A DNA stretch of 13,623 bases from Chloroflexota bacterium. Its GTDB lineage: Bacteria; Chloroflexota; Anaerolineae; Thermoflexales; Thermoflexaceae. Under the pieces are notes generated by a model. It had not been told where the DNA came from. It was given only the letters and a program-made list of their open reading frames with translations, and did not search any database. This document shows positions 1-7,762 of the stretch, piece by piece (position 1 is the first letter of the stretch; each line of letters opens with the position of its first letter). The translations under genes and the position numbers were made by a program. The DNA is taken from the NCBI GenBank assembly GCA_030550075.1, contig JAUQQB010000035.1:1-13623 (forward strand), written 5' to 3'.

Positions 1-135
1 TCTTCGGCGCCCTGCTCCGCCCCCAAAAGGATTTTTCTCCCCCCTCCCCACGGCCCTTTGGGCCATGGGGAGGGGGGAGAAGGGGGGTGGGGCCATTCCG
101 TTCCACCTTTAGAGCTTTCAACTGCGTAACTCCTA
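1..135 (-). mobile_element. MITE-like element, second copy (truncated by window edge)
   Basis: This stretch is the reverse complement of most of the element at 12319-12499. Its outer end, AACTGCGTAACTCCTA at 120-135, matches exactly the reverse complement of the other copy's left terminal repeat. The AGAGCTTTCAACTG side, the CCATTCCG segment and the C/G-rich hairpin region are also shared. Its hairpin arm is longer than in the other copy: about 21 bp per arm with one mismatch, because an extra GAGGGGGG-like block is present. The loop reads AAA on the element's forward strand, where the other copy has TTT. The inner end lies left of the window, so a target duplication (expected to be AGGGA, read on the minus strand) cannot be checked. 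It interrupts the 3' end of the FkbM methyltransferase gene. No transposase is encoded. Confidence 0.85.
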
Positions 136-974
136 TCCCTGTGTGGTGGGACGGCAATGACATTTGCATAATCAACCGAGCAATGGTGAAGTGGCCGAAC
201 ACGCCATCCTGTCAAGAAATATAACGAGTAACCCCACTGCTCCAGATACGTCAGGATGGTTTCCGGAGAATCCCCCCAATTCTCCTCTCGCGAGCAGTGT
301 AACTCTATGATCAAGAGAGGACGAAAGCGATCAAGCGTTCGCTCGGCCCCGCGCAGAACTGCCCCTTCAGCGCCCTCCACATCTATTTTCATGAGGTCCA
401 CCTTTTGTAACCTTAATTCGCAGGAGATTTCATCTAAAGTGGCAATTTCTACTTTAATAGTCACTTTATCAGGTTGTTGTAGGACAATTTGACTGTCACT
501 TATCCGATCAGAAAGACATAACAATCCATACCCCTTTCGCTCTCCTGCAGCTTTTTGAAGGGCGAGAGCATTGGCCAGGTTATTACGAGCCAGATGGGCG
601 GTCAGGCGAGCAAAGGATTCAGGGTGTGGTTCAAGGGCGATGATCTGCCCTCTGGGAGCATATTTGTCTGCCAGGAGGGTGTACTGCCCGATGTAGGCTC
701 CGATATCTAGAACCACGCTATCTGGTCTGAGCGAACGGATAAAGAACCGGGCCAGTGGCGCCTCGTAAAGACCCAAAGTATAAATGTTGTAATCAACCCA
801 GACCGGCAGGTGCAGGGTTATCCAAAGGGTTCGGTCTAATGTGGTCTTGACTTTCACATCGGGGATCGGCAGATGCTGGTAAAACCAAAGGGCCACCCGG
901 TAGACGCCATGTTGAAATGGAGCATGAAGCGAATACCAGCGTAATAATCGCATCCATATTGGGAGTTCGCTCAT
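1..974 (-). CDS. FkbM-family SAM-dependent methyltransferase, 3' end overrun by a mobile element (partial)
   Basis: Likely O- or N-methyltransferase of the FkbM type, decorating a sugar of the polysaccharide made by this operon. The translation shows the SAM-binding motif VLDIGAYIGQYTLL at residues 88-101, the acidic LEPHP motif at 114-118, and the FkbM signature MKIDVEGAEGAVLRGA at 195-210. The ATG at 974 overlaps the TGA of the preceding glycosyltransferase as ATGA, which supports the start and suggests translational coupling. About 280 residues look native, near the usual FkbM length, ending around YANVIAVPPHRD. At codon 280 the frame enters an inverted copy of a small mobile element (1-135) and stays open to the window edge. 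This adds at least 44 Pro/Gly-rich residues with no family resemblance. The true stop lies outside the window. Family assignment is firm; the substrate is unknown. Whether the altered protein is active is not known. Confidence 0.88.
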   Translation of the reverse strand, partial: MSELPIWMRLLRWYSLHAPFQHGVYRVALWFYQHLPIPDVKVKTTLDRTLWITLHLPVWVDYNIYTLGLYEAPLARFFIRSLRPDSVVLDIGAYIGQYTLLADKYAPRGQIIALEPHPESFARLTAHLARNNLANALALQKAAGERKGYGLLCLSDRISDSQIVLQQPDKVTIKVEIATLDEISCELRLQKVDLMKIDVEGAEGAVLRGAERTLDRFRPLLIIELHCSREENWGDSPETILTYLEQWGYSLYFLTGWRVRPLHHCSVDYANVIAVPPHRDRSYAVESSKGGTEWPHPPSPPSPWPKGPWGGGRKILLGAEQGAE

Positions 975-2050
975 TTGCTACCCTCCATCACCTGCCGGTA
1001 CACCGCCGCCGTTTCCCTCGCCGTTTTCTCCCAAGTAAACATCCTTGCCCGCTCCAGCCCTCGCTGGCGCAGTTCTTCAGCCAAGCTTGGGTCTGAAAGG
1101 ACACGGGCAATCGCCTCAGCTATGGCTTGAGGATTGTGGGGATCCACCAGAACCCCTGCATCTCCCACCACCTCTGGAAGGGAAGCCACCCTGGAGACCA
1201 CAACAGGGGTGCCACATGCCATCGCTTCCAAGGCTGGAAAGCCAAAACCTTCGTAAAAAGAAGGCATGACCAATACATCAGCTGCGTTGTAGAGACCAAC
1301 TAGCTCTTCTTCAGAAGAGGCCCGATTTATCTGGAGGATCTGTCTTTCTAAATCTAGCCTTTTTATAAGGCGGCGCTGAGAAGTTGAGAAAACTCCTCCC
1401 ACCTGGATAAACAGGAAATCAAGTTTCTGATCGGCCAGCAAAGCTAGGGCTGAAAGAAGTCCCTCCAGATTCTTGCGGGGCTGGCAGTGACCCACATGGA
1501 GGATGAGTTTGCGATTCATTAATCCCCATCTTTCCCGCCACCTGACTCTTTCATCTTCGGGTAACGGGTGAAAGCGCGCGTCTACACCATAGCTAATTTT
1601 GCTCATCCTTCGTCCGGTCCGTGATATTAACTCTTGCTGGGTGAAGTCTGAAATAGCTATCCACCATGCTGCCTTTTGCACGCCCCTCCAAGAGATCTCC
1701 CAGGCTAACCGGCTCAGTCCCCAGCGACGCCCTGGGAAGATGATAGGAGCTATGTCATGAACCGTTACCACGACGCGGCTGCTATCCAGAGCGAAGACCA
1801 GATGTCCATAAGAATGATCCAGGATGTGATATACATCCGCCGGGTAACGACGGGCCCACAAGGGATATACGACCATCCGCCATAGGATAAAAAGCCGTCC
1901 CCCGAAGCCGAGGGGCGGGTCAGGCGGCACGAGCAAGTAGGAGTCCACCTCGGGGACCACTTGTTTCAAAGCCATGAAAAGAGAGCGGGCATAGCGGTCC
2001 ATACTGGGCCACTTTTCCAAGGGACTATCGGCAAAAAGATGTGCGCGCAT
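971..2050 (-). CDS. GT4-family glycosyltransferase
   Basis: Retaining GT-B glycosyltransferase of family GT4, expected to transfer a sugar from a nucleotide donor onto a growing lipid-linked glycan at the cytoplasmic membrane. The N-terminal domain includes VTVHDIAP (96-102). The C-terminal donor domain has LILHVGHCQPRKN (182-194) and the GT4 EX7E motif, E267 and E275 in YEGFGFPALEAMACGTPVV, followed by LPEVVGDAGVLV. At 359 residues it has full family length. The ATG at 2050 follows an AGAGGTG ribosome site by four bases, and the gene overlaps the upstream glycosyltransferase by 26 bases. Its stop overlaps the start of the FkbM gene as ATGA. The linkage and sugar cannot be deduced. A plain GT4 hexosyl- or rhamnosyltransferase is the best general call. 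Confidence 0.92.
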   Translation of the reverse strand: MRAHLFADSPLEKWPSMDRYARSLFMALKQVVPEVDSYLLVPPDPPLGFGGRLFILWRMVVYPLWARRYPADVYHILDHSYGHLVFALDSSRVVVTVHDIAPIIFPGRRWGLSRLAWEISWRGVQKAAWWIAISDFTQQELISRTGRRMSKISYGVDARFHPLPEDERVRWRERWGLMNRKLILHVGHCQPRKNLEGLLSALALLADQKLDFLFIQVGGVFSTSQRRLIKRLDLERQILQINRASSEEELVGLYNAADVLVMPSFYEGFGFPALEAMACGTPVVVSRVASLPEVVGDAGVLVDPHNPQAIAEAIARVLSDPSLAEELRQRGLERARMFTWEKTARETAAVYRQVMEGSK

Positions 2051-3155
2051 CCAGCACCTCTTGCCAGAAACGGAAGGTCTGTCGGCCGATCTGTTCGTTC
2101 GTGTAAAGGGCTAACACCCGTGCTCTACCCTTCTGGCCTAAAATGGCTTTCTGGGCACTGGAGAAGCGAAGGGAATCTATTGCCTGGGCAAGAGCGCGAG
2201 GATCCCCCTCCGGCACAATGAGACCCGCATCTCCAATGACCTCGGGAATGGCTCCGGAATTAGAGCCGATCACGGGAACCCCACACGCCATCGCCTCAAT
2301 CAGCACGTGCCCAAATTGTTCCTTCCATCGCGGAGTAGTCAACGAAGGGAGCACCAGCGCGTCCATTGCGTTGATATAATCGGGAACTTCCGCATGCGAA
2401 ACGGTAGGCATCCAAAAAACCCGCTCCCTTAGGCCTCGCTGCTGCGCTTGACGCAGCCACTCCTCACGGATCGGACCTTCGCCTACGAGAAGGCATTGCC
2501 AGTCCCCCTGCAAAGACGATAATGCGTCCAATAGCACCCAGAGGCCCTTTTCAGGGACGAACCGGCCGATATAGCCGATGGTGAAGGCATGTAGGCCTAA
2601 CTTTTGGCGGAGGGATTCATTCCGGGATGGATAAAAGCGTTTCGGATCAATTCCCAGTTGAGGAATTACGGCTATCGGCCCCGAAAAGCCGGCCTCCCGG
2701 AGACGCTGACTGGCTTCCTGAGTGCCCGCTATTGCTCCATCGGCCCGGTTCAGGTTGAAGCGGCGGACAGCGGAGAAAGGCCAGCGGTACCGGATAGGAA
2801 GATTTTCCCAAGAAAAGAAAAGCACTGGACACCTCAGCCAGGGTTTAAGCAAAAGCACTTCCAATAAAGCCAATGATGGAGGCTCTTCGTCCACCTGGAT
2901 TAGGTTTGGTTTTAGGGAGAGGAGAAGAGGCCACAATATCCAAGGATAAAAAGCGAAACCAGAAAGCCGACCCGTCCCCCAAGCCTTTAGACAGAAATGG
3001 GGCCAGCGAACAGAAGGTTCCGCTGGATAAGTTTTTAAAGTATGACGAATCTCCGTCGGAGTCACGAGGATCAGGTTCACCTCATCTGGAAGATAGTCCC
3101 ACTTTGCCCGGTTAATCTCCAAGGCATAAGTGCGTCCAATCACTACTACTTGCAT
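2025..3155 (-). CDS. GT4-family glycosyltransferase
   Basis: Second GT4-type glycosyltransferase of the operon, 376 residues, with GT-B architecture. The N-terminal acceptor domain contains QVDEEPPSLALLE (87-99). The donor-binding half begins near FTIGYIGRFVPEKGL (191-205) and carries the EX7E pair E279 and E287 within EQFGHVLIEAMACGVPVIGS, then GAIPEVIGDAGLIVPEGD. The ATG at 3155 directly follows the TAA of the upstream methyltransferase gene with no spacer. An unusually complete ribosome site (GGAGGTGATC) sits in the end of that gene. The 3' end overlaps the next glycosyltransferase by 26 bases. The two adjacent GT4 proteins differ clearly in their N-terminal halves, so they probably use different acceptors rather than being a recent duplication. 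Confidence 0.92.
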   Translation of the reverse strand: MQVVVIGRTYALEINRAKWDYLPDEVNLILVTPTEIRHTLKTYPAEPSVRWPHFCLKAWGTGRLSGFAFYPWILWPLLLSLKPNLIQVDEEPPSLALLEVLLLKPWLRCPVLFFSWENLPIRYRWPFSAVRRFNLNRADGAIAGTQEASQRLREAGFSGPIAVIPQLGIDPKRFYPSRNESLRQKLGLHAFTIGYIGRFVPEKGLWVLLDALSSLQGDWQCLLVGEGPIREEWLRQAQQRGLRERVFWMPTVSHAEVPDYINAMDALVLPSLTTPRWKEQFGHVLIEAMACGVPVIGSNSGAIPEVIGDAGLIVPEGDPRALAQAIDSLRFSSAQKAILGQKGRARVLALYTNEQIGRQTFRFWQEVLDARTSFCR

Positions 3156-3725
3156 TTATTTGATCACCTCCAAAGTTACATAGAGGTCTCTGGCCGGGAA
3201 AATGAAAGCCAGATACAATTCGTAAAAATCCGGAAAACGGTTTGCTATCCATCCGATACCCACCCAGCGGTATGGGCGAGCAAAATGAAGGCGACGGTTT
3301 TTAAGCCGGAAATGGGCCGTTGTATAAAAGCCAGGGATAGGATGCTGGGTTTCCAACCACCTTTGCACCAGATTCGGATGGGAAACCACCTTCCCGCCAA
3401 CAAAGTAATCGAAAGAGCGCCAGCCTAAATGGCGTAAGTGAGTTGGGTCGGTAAAACTGTAACGGTTGGAGAAATGTGGGGTAATGATTTCTACCAGGGC
3501 CCCCGGGCGGGCAATACGATGAACCTCTTCCATAAAGCCTACCAGGTCGGTTACATGCTCCACAATATGGCGGCAAAGAATACGATCAAAACTATTGCTG
3601 ACAAAGGGCCAAGGGCGACGGTTGAGATCGGCAATGACATCTGCCTCAGAGAAGGGATTGATGTCCAGACCGATTGCTCCTGGTTGTTTGGCTTGTCCAC
3701 ATCCTAAGTCCAGGATCCGTTTCAT
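3156..3725 (-). CDS. Class I SAM-dependent methyltransferase
   Basis: Small methyltransferase of the Methyltransf_11/UbiE-like fold, 189 residues. The SAM-binding motif I, ILDLGCGQAKQPGAIGLDI, starts only four residues from the N-terminus, so the protein lacks any N-terminal helical extension. Motif II-like ADLNRRPWPF and post-motif FDRILCRHIVEHV follow, then EVHRIARPGALVEIITPH. The ATG at 3725 has an AGAGGTG ribosome site seven bases upstream, and only three bases separate it from the stop of the GT2 gene. It probably methylates a sugar or lipid intermediate of the polysaccharide. This is inferred from context alone; similar short enzymes occur in many polysaccharide clusters without known substrates. 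Confidence 0.85.
   Translation of the reverse strand: MKRILDLGCGQAKQPGAIGLDINPFSEADVIADLNRRPWPFVSNSFDRILCRHIVEHVTDLVGFMEEVHRIARPGALVEIITPHFSNRYSFTDPTHLRHLGWRSFDYFVGGKVVSHPNLVQRWLETQHPIPGFYTTAHFRLKNRRLHFARPYRWVGIGWIANRFPDFYELYLAFIFPARDLYVTLEVIK
3162..3171 (-). promoter_or_regulatory. Extended Shine-Dalgarno site
   Basis: GGAGGTGATC lies six bases before the ATG at 3155. It is an uninterrupted 10-base complement to the usual 3' end of bacterial 16S rRNA. It is embedded in the last codons of the upstream methyltransferase gene (Glu-Val-Ile), so the end of that gene is constrained by two functions. It predicts strong, perhaps independent, initiation of the downstream GT4 in the middle of the operon. 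Confidence 0.8.
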
Positions 3726-3728
3726 TGC

Positions 3729-4601
3729 TTAACACCTCTGCCTTGCTTCTTCCCATTGTCCCCACCAATCGGCCAGTTCGGCAAGGAGTTTCATCGTAGC
3801 CAGCACAGGGCCAATCCGGATCAGATCCGGTAGCCAGCGGGCCCAGCGGGCGGCGAAACGGAGTGCCAACCGGGCCCTAGAGGGTGGCCGCCCCCGATAT
3901 TTGCGTTCGAAGTGAACCGCTCCCTGCCCATGGCGGCGGTATTGCTGCCAGAAGTGGCGGAAGGTGTAGGGGTGCAGATGAACCACTTTCACTGGTATGT
4001 AGAGAAGCCGATAGCCCCGCTGCACCACCCGCCACTTCAGGTCTGCATCCTCTCCGGCCGCGTAGGGGAAGGATTCGTCAAAGCCTCCCACCTCCAGCAG
4101 CACGGCCTTCCGGTAGGACATAGAATTGGTGCCGCCCGCCGGGCAATCAAAACCACCAAGGTATTCCTCCGACCCAGCATGATAGACCCGATGGGTCACG
4201 TAGGCCTCGTATTGGGCAAAGGGATTGGATTGTAGAACTTCGTCAGGCGCCTCCAGGTAACCTCCCACTCCCGCCGCGTCCGGGTAACGGTGATACCCAT
4301 CGGCCAAGCGAGAGAGGAAATCCGATGGCAGGAGGCAATCATCATCGGTGAAGGCGATGATTTCGCCTGTAGCCACCTCTATTCCCCGGTTGCGAGCAGC
4401 CGCCGGGCCCCGGTTCGGCTCCTGGCGGATACACTGCACCTGCGGGAACTCCTGCCGCACCATCTCTCCGGTGCCGTCAATGGAGCCATCGTCCACCACA
4501 ATGACCTCGTAGTCGGGATCATCCTGGTCGGTAGCCGCAGCCAAGCAGCGGCGGAGGGTATCTTTGCGGTTATGGGTGGGGATAACGATGGAGAAACGCA
4601 T
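3729..4601 (-). CDS. GT2-family glycosyltransferase
   Basis: Inverting GT-A glycosyltransferase of family GT2, 290 residues. The fold is marked by FSIVIPTHNRKDTLRRCL at the N-terminus, the nucleotide-binding VVDDGS (35-40), NRGPAAARNRGI (63-73), the metal-binding D86-D88 in AFTDDDCLLP, and the catalytic-base region GEDADLKWR (183-191). A basic C-terminal tail (FRHFWQQYRRHGQGAVHFERKY and onward) may dock on the membrane; no transmembrane hairpin is evident. The start ATG at 4601 shares one base with the TGA of the preceding methyltransferase (TGATG). Such enzymes often transfer rhamnose, galactose or glucose in O-antigen-like polymers. The actual sugar here is unknown. Confidence 0.92.
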   Translation of the reverse strand: MRFSIVIPTHNRKDTLRRCLAAATDQDDPDYEVIVVDDGSIDGTGEMVRQEFPQVQCIRQEPNRGPAAARNRGIEVATGEIIAFTDDDCLLPSDFLSRLADGYHRYPDAAGVGGYLEAPDEVLQSNPFAQYEAYVTHRVYHAGSEEYLGGFDCPAGGTNSMSYRKAVLLEVGGFDESFPYAAGEDADLKWRVVQRGYRLLYIPVKVVHLHPYTFRHFWQQYRRHGQGAVHFERKYRGRPPSRARLALRFAARWARWLPDLIRIGPVLATMKLLAELADWWGQWEEARQRC

Positions 4602-5275
4602 CAGTGGCGAAACTCCTGGATATTTTCCTTCCGCCAGTCCCAGGGGGACGCCTTGACGGCCAATAGATATGCTCCCTTACTCCACTTAAGAAACCAGTCC
4701 TGCTGTCCCAACCAGCGGTCCATCTTCACCAAGCCGCGCATAAGGATTTCTTCTTTACCAAACAGAGCAAGGATCTTGCGTCCAGCGTGGACGAACCGGA
4801 CCAGTCGGATCCAACCCCCTCGCCCGATCATTTTCTCCACGGCAAATCCAGCCGTGCGCAGCAAACGCACTATCGTCTTAGGAGAGTGAATGCGGATATG
4901 ATATTCTGGAGCATCGTTGTAAAACGGAACAGTAACCACTAGCCGTCCATCATCTTTTAACACTCGTCGCGCTTCCAGAAGTGTGTTCCAATCCTCAACG
5001 AGGTGTTCCAGAACTTCCGGAAGCAATACGGCATCGAAACACTGATCGGGAAACGGGAACGGCTTCGTTGCATCTGCACAAACCATTCGTAGCAGGTGAG
5101 GTTGGGGTGCGATGTCCATATTGACCACCCATTTGCCCGCTTCTGTCAGAGCGTAAAAATCCCGCCCCCAAGAAGGACCGATGTTAAGGATTACCTGAGC
5201 CCCACCTGTCAATTCAGCGATCAGGCAAGCCGCCTCGTATTCTCGAAAGTCTCTGCGACGCTGTTTCAGGTTCAT
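4601..5275 (-). CDS. SAM-dependent methyltransferase-like protein
   Basis: Class I methyltransferase fold of 224 residues. Motif I is atypical, VILNIGPSWGRDFY (28-41), with Asn in place of the usual Asp and no GxGxG. MDIAPQPHL, ADATKPFPFP and FDAVLLPEVLEHL match motifs II to IV, and LKDDGRLVVTVPF follows. Two in-frame starts lie further upstream (ATG at 5290, TTG at 5296). The ATG at 5275 is preferred because it overlaps the preceding TGA as ATGA, the coupling used elsewhere in this operon. The C-terminal third is basic and aromatic (WIRLVRFVHAGRKI, WDWRKENIQEF), suggesting membrane or glycolipid contact. It is probably a sugar or lipid-intermediate methyltransferase; the unusual motif I leaves some doubt about activity. 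Confidence 0.8.
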   Translation of the reverse strand: MNLKQRRRDFREYEAACLIAELTGGAQVILNIGPSWGRDFYALTEAGKWVVNMDIAPQPHLLRMVCADATKPFPFPDQCFDAVLLPEVLEHLVEDWNTLLEARRVLKDDGRLVVTVPFYNDAPEYHIRIHSPKTIVRLLRTAGFAVEKMIGRGGWIRLVRFVHAGRKILALFGKEEILMRGLVKMDRWLGQQDWFLKWSKGAYLLAVKASPWDWRKENIQEFRH

Positions 5276-6621
5276 GGCAGGGCCTTGCATGTCCAAATAG
5301 TGAGGCTAATTACAGGCAACTCCTTCACAACTGAGCAATGCTTTTCCACGTATGCGCGAATACGGGCTGCATAGAGAGAGGTGGGAGGAGTATCGGCTAT
5401 GGCTACTATCTTGACCCATCCCGAGCGAAGGTAACCCATCATTTCCAGTTCTTTCTGTTCCTGATAGTTAACTGGGAGAAGGTAGAGATCCTTTCCAGGC
5501 GGATACCGATGGGCCAGAAAATAGTATTGTGGCTCCGCCCCGATGACTAAGATAGGTTCATCTGGAGCTGTCAGATTAGCCAAAATATGACCTGCCTGAA
5601 TTTGCTGAAAAAGAAAGAGATGGCTAAAAGCAGCCAAAGCGGGGAAAATCAGGGAAAACATGAGTGGAAGGATGAACAGGAGAATCGATGCCATGGACAA
5701 GCGATCCGGCAAGTTTTGCTCTATTTCTCGGGCTCCCCAGGCCGCCAAGATCGCCCCTACAGGCACAGCCGGAAGAAGATAATGGGAGGTGGGATGAAGA
5801 AGCGCAGGCAACCACGCTGCGATCAGCATCCCGGCCAGGAATTGAACTTTTGAATCTTTATGGCGAGTTATTATGGGCAAAAGTGCCGCAGTCCACAGCG
5901 GGGCAGCAACAAAATAAAGCGAAAAAACCCCTTTGACCGTCTCACGCAAATCTATATCCTGCACATAGCCTATATTCACCCAGATAATTTGCTGGAATGC
6001 TGGAAAGGCGATACCTGATATTGTTAGTAAAAGCACGCTTGCAGCGAGGATTCCACAGAATCCGCCAAGTGCTCTCCAGAGTTTGGAATGAGTGACAAAG
6101 ACATAGAATAGAACCGGAAACAGAAAAAGCACCGCTGGCTGCTTGAACAATATCGCCAGTCCGGTCAACACTCCAGCTATCTCCCAGCGTGGATGAACGC
6201 GAAGTAGGCAAACCATAATTGCAGCTACAAGACAAGCGACCATTGTCTCTGTAACCAGAGTATAGCCTTGGTAAACGACCCAACCCAAAGCACCCAAACA
6301 CACCCCCCACCAGACCGTTCTGGAATCGTCACTAGCTGCTTGTATTGCTTTAGCAATCAATATCAGAACAACTATAGCCATCAAAGAAAGGAAAACCTTT
6401 ACCCCCCAGATACTTCCGTTACTCAAAGCCAATGGTACGGTGAGGATATAATAAATACCGGGTGGTTTATGGTCAAAGAGGTCCCGGTAGGGCATATAAC
6501 CATCCAAAATACCTTGGGCGATGGTTAGGAATGCGCCCGCATCTCGATCTATCGCGAACAACAAGTGAACGATAAGGAAGGGGACCAAGATGGCAACTAA
6601 AATCAATCGCTCACTGCTCAT
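5272..6621 (-). CDS. GT39/PMT-like polytopic membrane glycosyltransferase
   Basis: Integral membrane protein of 449 residues with about ten hydrophobic segments, resembling the ArnT/PMT_2 (GT-C, family GT39-like) enzymes that use polyprenyl-phosphate sugars on the outer face of the membrane. Diagnostic features are a hydrophobic first helix followed by an acidic first loop, IDRDAGAFLTIAQGILDGY (24-42), and the family-typical RDLFDHKPPGIYY (46-58). The region around residues 165-180 (LFKQPAVLFLFPVLFYVF) also fits. A soluble C-terminal domain contains ILVIGAEPQYYFLAHRYPPG. The start follows the GT4 stop by seven bases with a GAGG site. Base composition is among the lowest in GC of the window, hinting at separate ancestry. 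Donor and acceptor are unknown. Confidence 0.85.
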   Translation of the reverse strand: MSSERLILVAILVPFLIVHLLFAIDRDAGAFLTIAQGILDGYMPYRDLFDHKPPGIYYILTVPLALSNGSIWGVKVFLSLMAIVVLILIAKAIQAASDDSRTVWWGVCLGALGWVVYQGYTLVTETMVACLVAAIMVCLLRVHPRWEIAGVLTGLAILFKQPAVLFLFPVLFYVFVTHSKLWRALGGFCGILAASVLLLTISGIAFPAFQQIIWVNIGYVQDIDLRETVKGVFSLYFVAAPLWTAALLPIITRHKDSKVQFLAGMLIAAWLPALLHPTSHYLLPAVPVGAILAAWGAREIEQNLPDRLSMASILLFILPLMFSLIFPALAAFSHLFLFQQIQAGHILANLTAPDEPILVIGAEPQYYFLAHRYPPGKDLYLLPVNYQEQKELEMMGYLRSGWVKIVAIADTPPTSLYAARIRAYVEKHCSVVKELPVISLTIWTCKALP

Positions 6622-6628
6622 TCCTACC

Positions 6629-7762
6629 TCACGTCTGACCCGTAATCATCATGATACCGGCCAATTTCCTCCCATATGCTTCCCATGTAAACCCCTCCGC
6701 TCTTTCTCGCGCGGCTCTCCCCATCGCTTGTCTCAAATGCTCGTCGGCCCGCAGCTGCTCCATCCGCCCAACCAGGGCGTCCACATCCCGGATCGGAATG
6801 ATGAACCCCTCCACCCCATCCCGCACCACCGAGCCAGAGTTGGGTGTAGTCACCACCGGCAGGCCACAGGCCAGCGCCTCATAGGTCACCAGGGCGCTCC
6901 CTTCCTCAATACTGGGGAAGACAAAGATGTCCGCCTGCTGGTAGGCTTCCACCGGGTCATCCAGATGGCCGACCAGATGAAGCCCGGGCAAGCCTTGATA
7001 GCGCTGGAGGATAGGCCGGCACTCCGGTAAGACCCGCCCCACCAGCCAGAGTTCGGCATCCTTCCAGCCCAAACGCCGCCAGGCCTCTAACAAGTAAGGC
7101 ACACCCTTGCGGATGCCTACCTGGCCCACGAAGAGAACCCGGAAAGGCTGGGGGGAGTTCGCCTCAGAAGGCCGGAACCGCCGGGTATCCACACCAAAGG
7201 GAACTTGAAGGAGCTTCTCCTCCGGGAAGCCTTCTTCCAGAAAGCCTTTTCGCGCAAAGTCCGAAGGGATAAGCACGAAATCCGCCATGGCTATTTCCGC
7301 CAGAGCGCGCCGCAGGGCGGCCGGAGGGGTGTGAAAGGCAAGCCCCCAGCGGGCATACTCTTCTCGAAGCAATCGGGCCTGATATAATGGGTGCGCGCTG
7401 GCCCACTCCACAACCGTCGTGATGTCCATCTCCCGCGCCCGTTGAAGGCTGCGCAGACCATAGTTGCCCCATACATGAAAGACATCACAAGGCTCGAGAT
7501 AACGAGAGGCCCAGGCATCAAAGAGGAGACTTTGAATATACCAGAGCCAGCCGCGGGGATCGTAGACGGCCAGCTTGCGCAAAATCCGATCGGACAGGCC
7601 CATGGCCCGGATCTTCTGCTGTGGGATTTCCGTGGGCCGGAAGGATCCGCACAGCAGGCGGTGCAGCATGCCATACCGATACAGGCCGCGCACGGCGTGG
7701 TAAGCCGTGGTGCCAATGCCCCCACCGGCAAATTTGCTCCCGATGGAGTAGATGACCTTCAC
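6629..7762 (-). CDS. GT4-family glycosyltransferase (GTG start)
   Basis: GT-B glycosyltransferase of family GT4, 377 residues. The open frame extends upstream to 8035, but that part overlaps the flippase gene and has no family resemblance. The true start is almost certainly GTG at 7762, which overlaps the flippase TGA as GTGA and has a GAGG site five bases upstream. From there the protein begins VKVIYSIGSKFAGGGIGTTA, the expected N-terminal strand and glycine loop. Later motifs are VPFGVDTRRF, VLFVGQVGIRKGVPYL (209-224), LHLVGHL, and the EX7E pair E287 and E295 in EEGSALVTYEALACGLPVVT. It is probably the first sugar-adding GT4 encoded after the flippase. GC content is higher than in the genes that follow it. 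Confidence 0.92.
   Translation of the reverse strand: MKVIYSIGSKFAGGGIGTTAYHAVRGLYRYGMLHRLLCGSFRPTEIPQQKIRAMGLSDRILRKLAVYDPRGWLWYIQSLLFDAWASRYLEPCDVFHVWGNYGLRSLQRAREMDITTVVEWASAHPLYQARLLREEYARWGLAFHTPPAALRRALAEIAMADFVLIPSDFARKGFLEEGFPEEKLLQVPFGVDTRRFRPSEANSPQPFRVLFVGQVGIRKGVPYLLEAWRRLGWKDAELWLVGRVLPECRPILQRYQGLPGLHLVGHLDDPVEAYQQADIFVFPSIEEGSALVTYEALACGLPVVTTPNSGSVVRDGVEGFIIPIRDVDALVGRMEQLRADEHLRQAMGRAARERAEGFTWEAYGRKLAGIMMITGQT

Noticed and set aside
256..492. Plus-strand frame of 78 codons near the left end
   Set aside because: Antisense to the FkbM methyltransferase, whose motifs are unambiguous.
4290..4889. Plus-strand open frame of 199 codons
   Set aside because: Antisense to the GT2 and methyltransferase genes, with no motifs; a shadow of GC-biased codons.
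5276..5296. Upstream TTG and ATG starts for the methyltransferase at 4601
   Set aside because: They add only two to seven residues, lack a good ribosome site and ignore the ATGA coupling at 5275.
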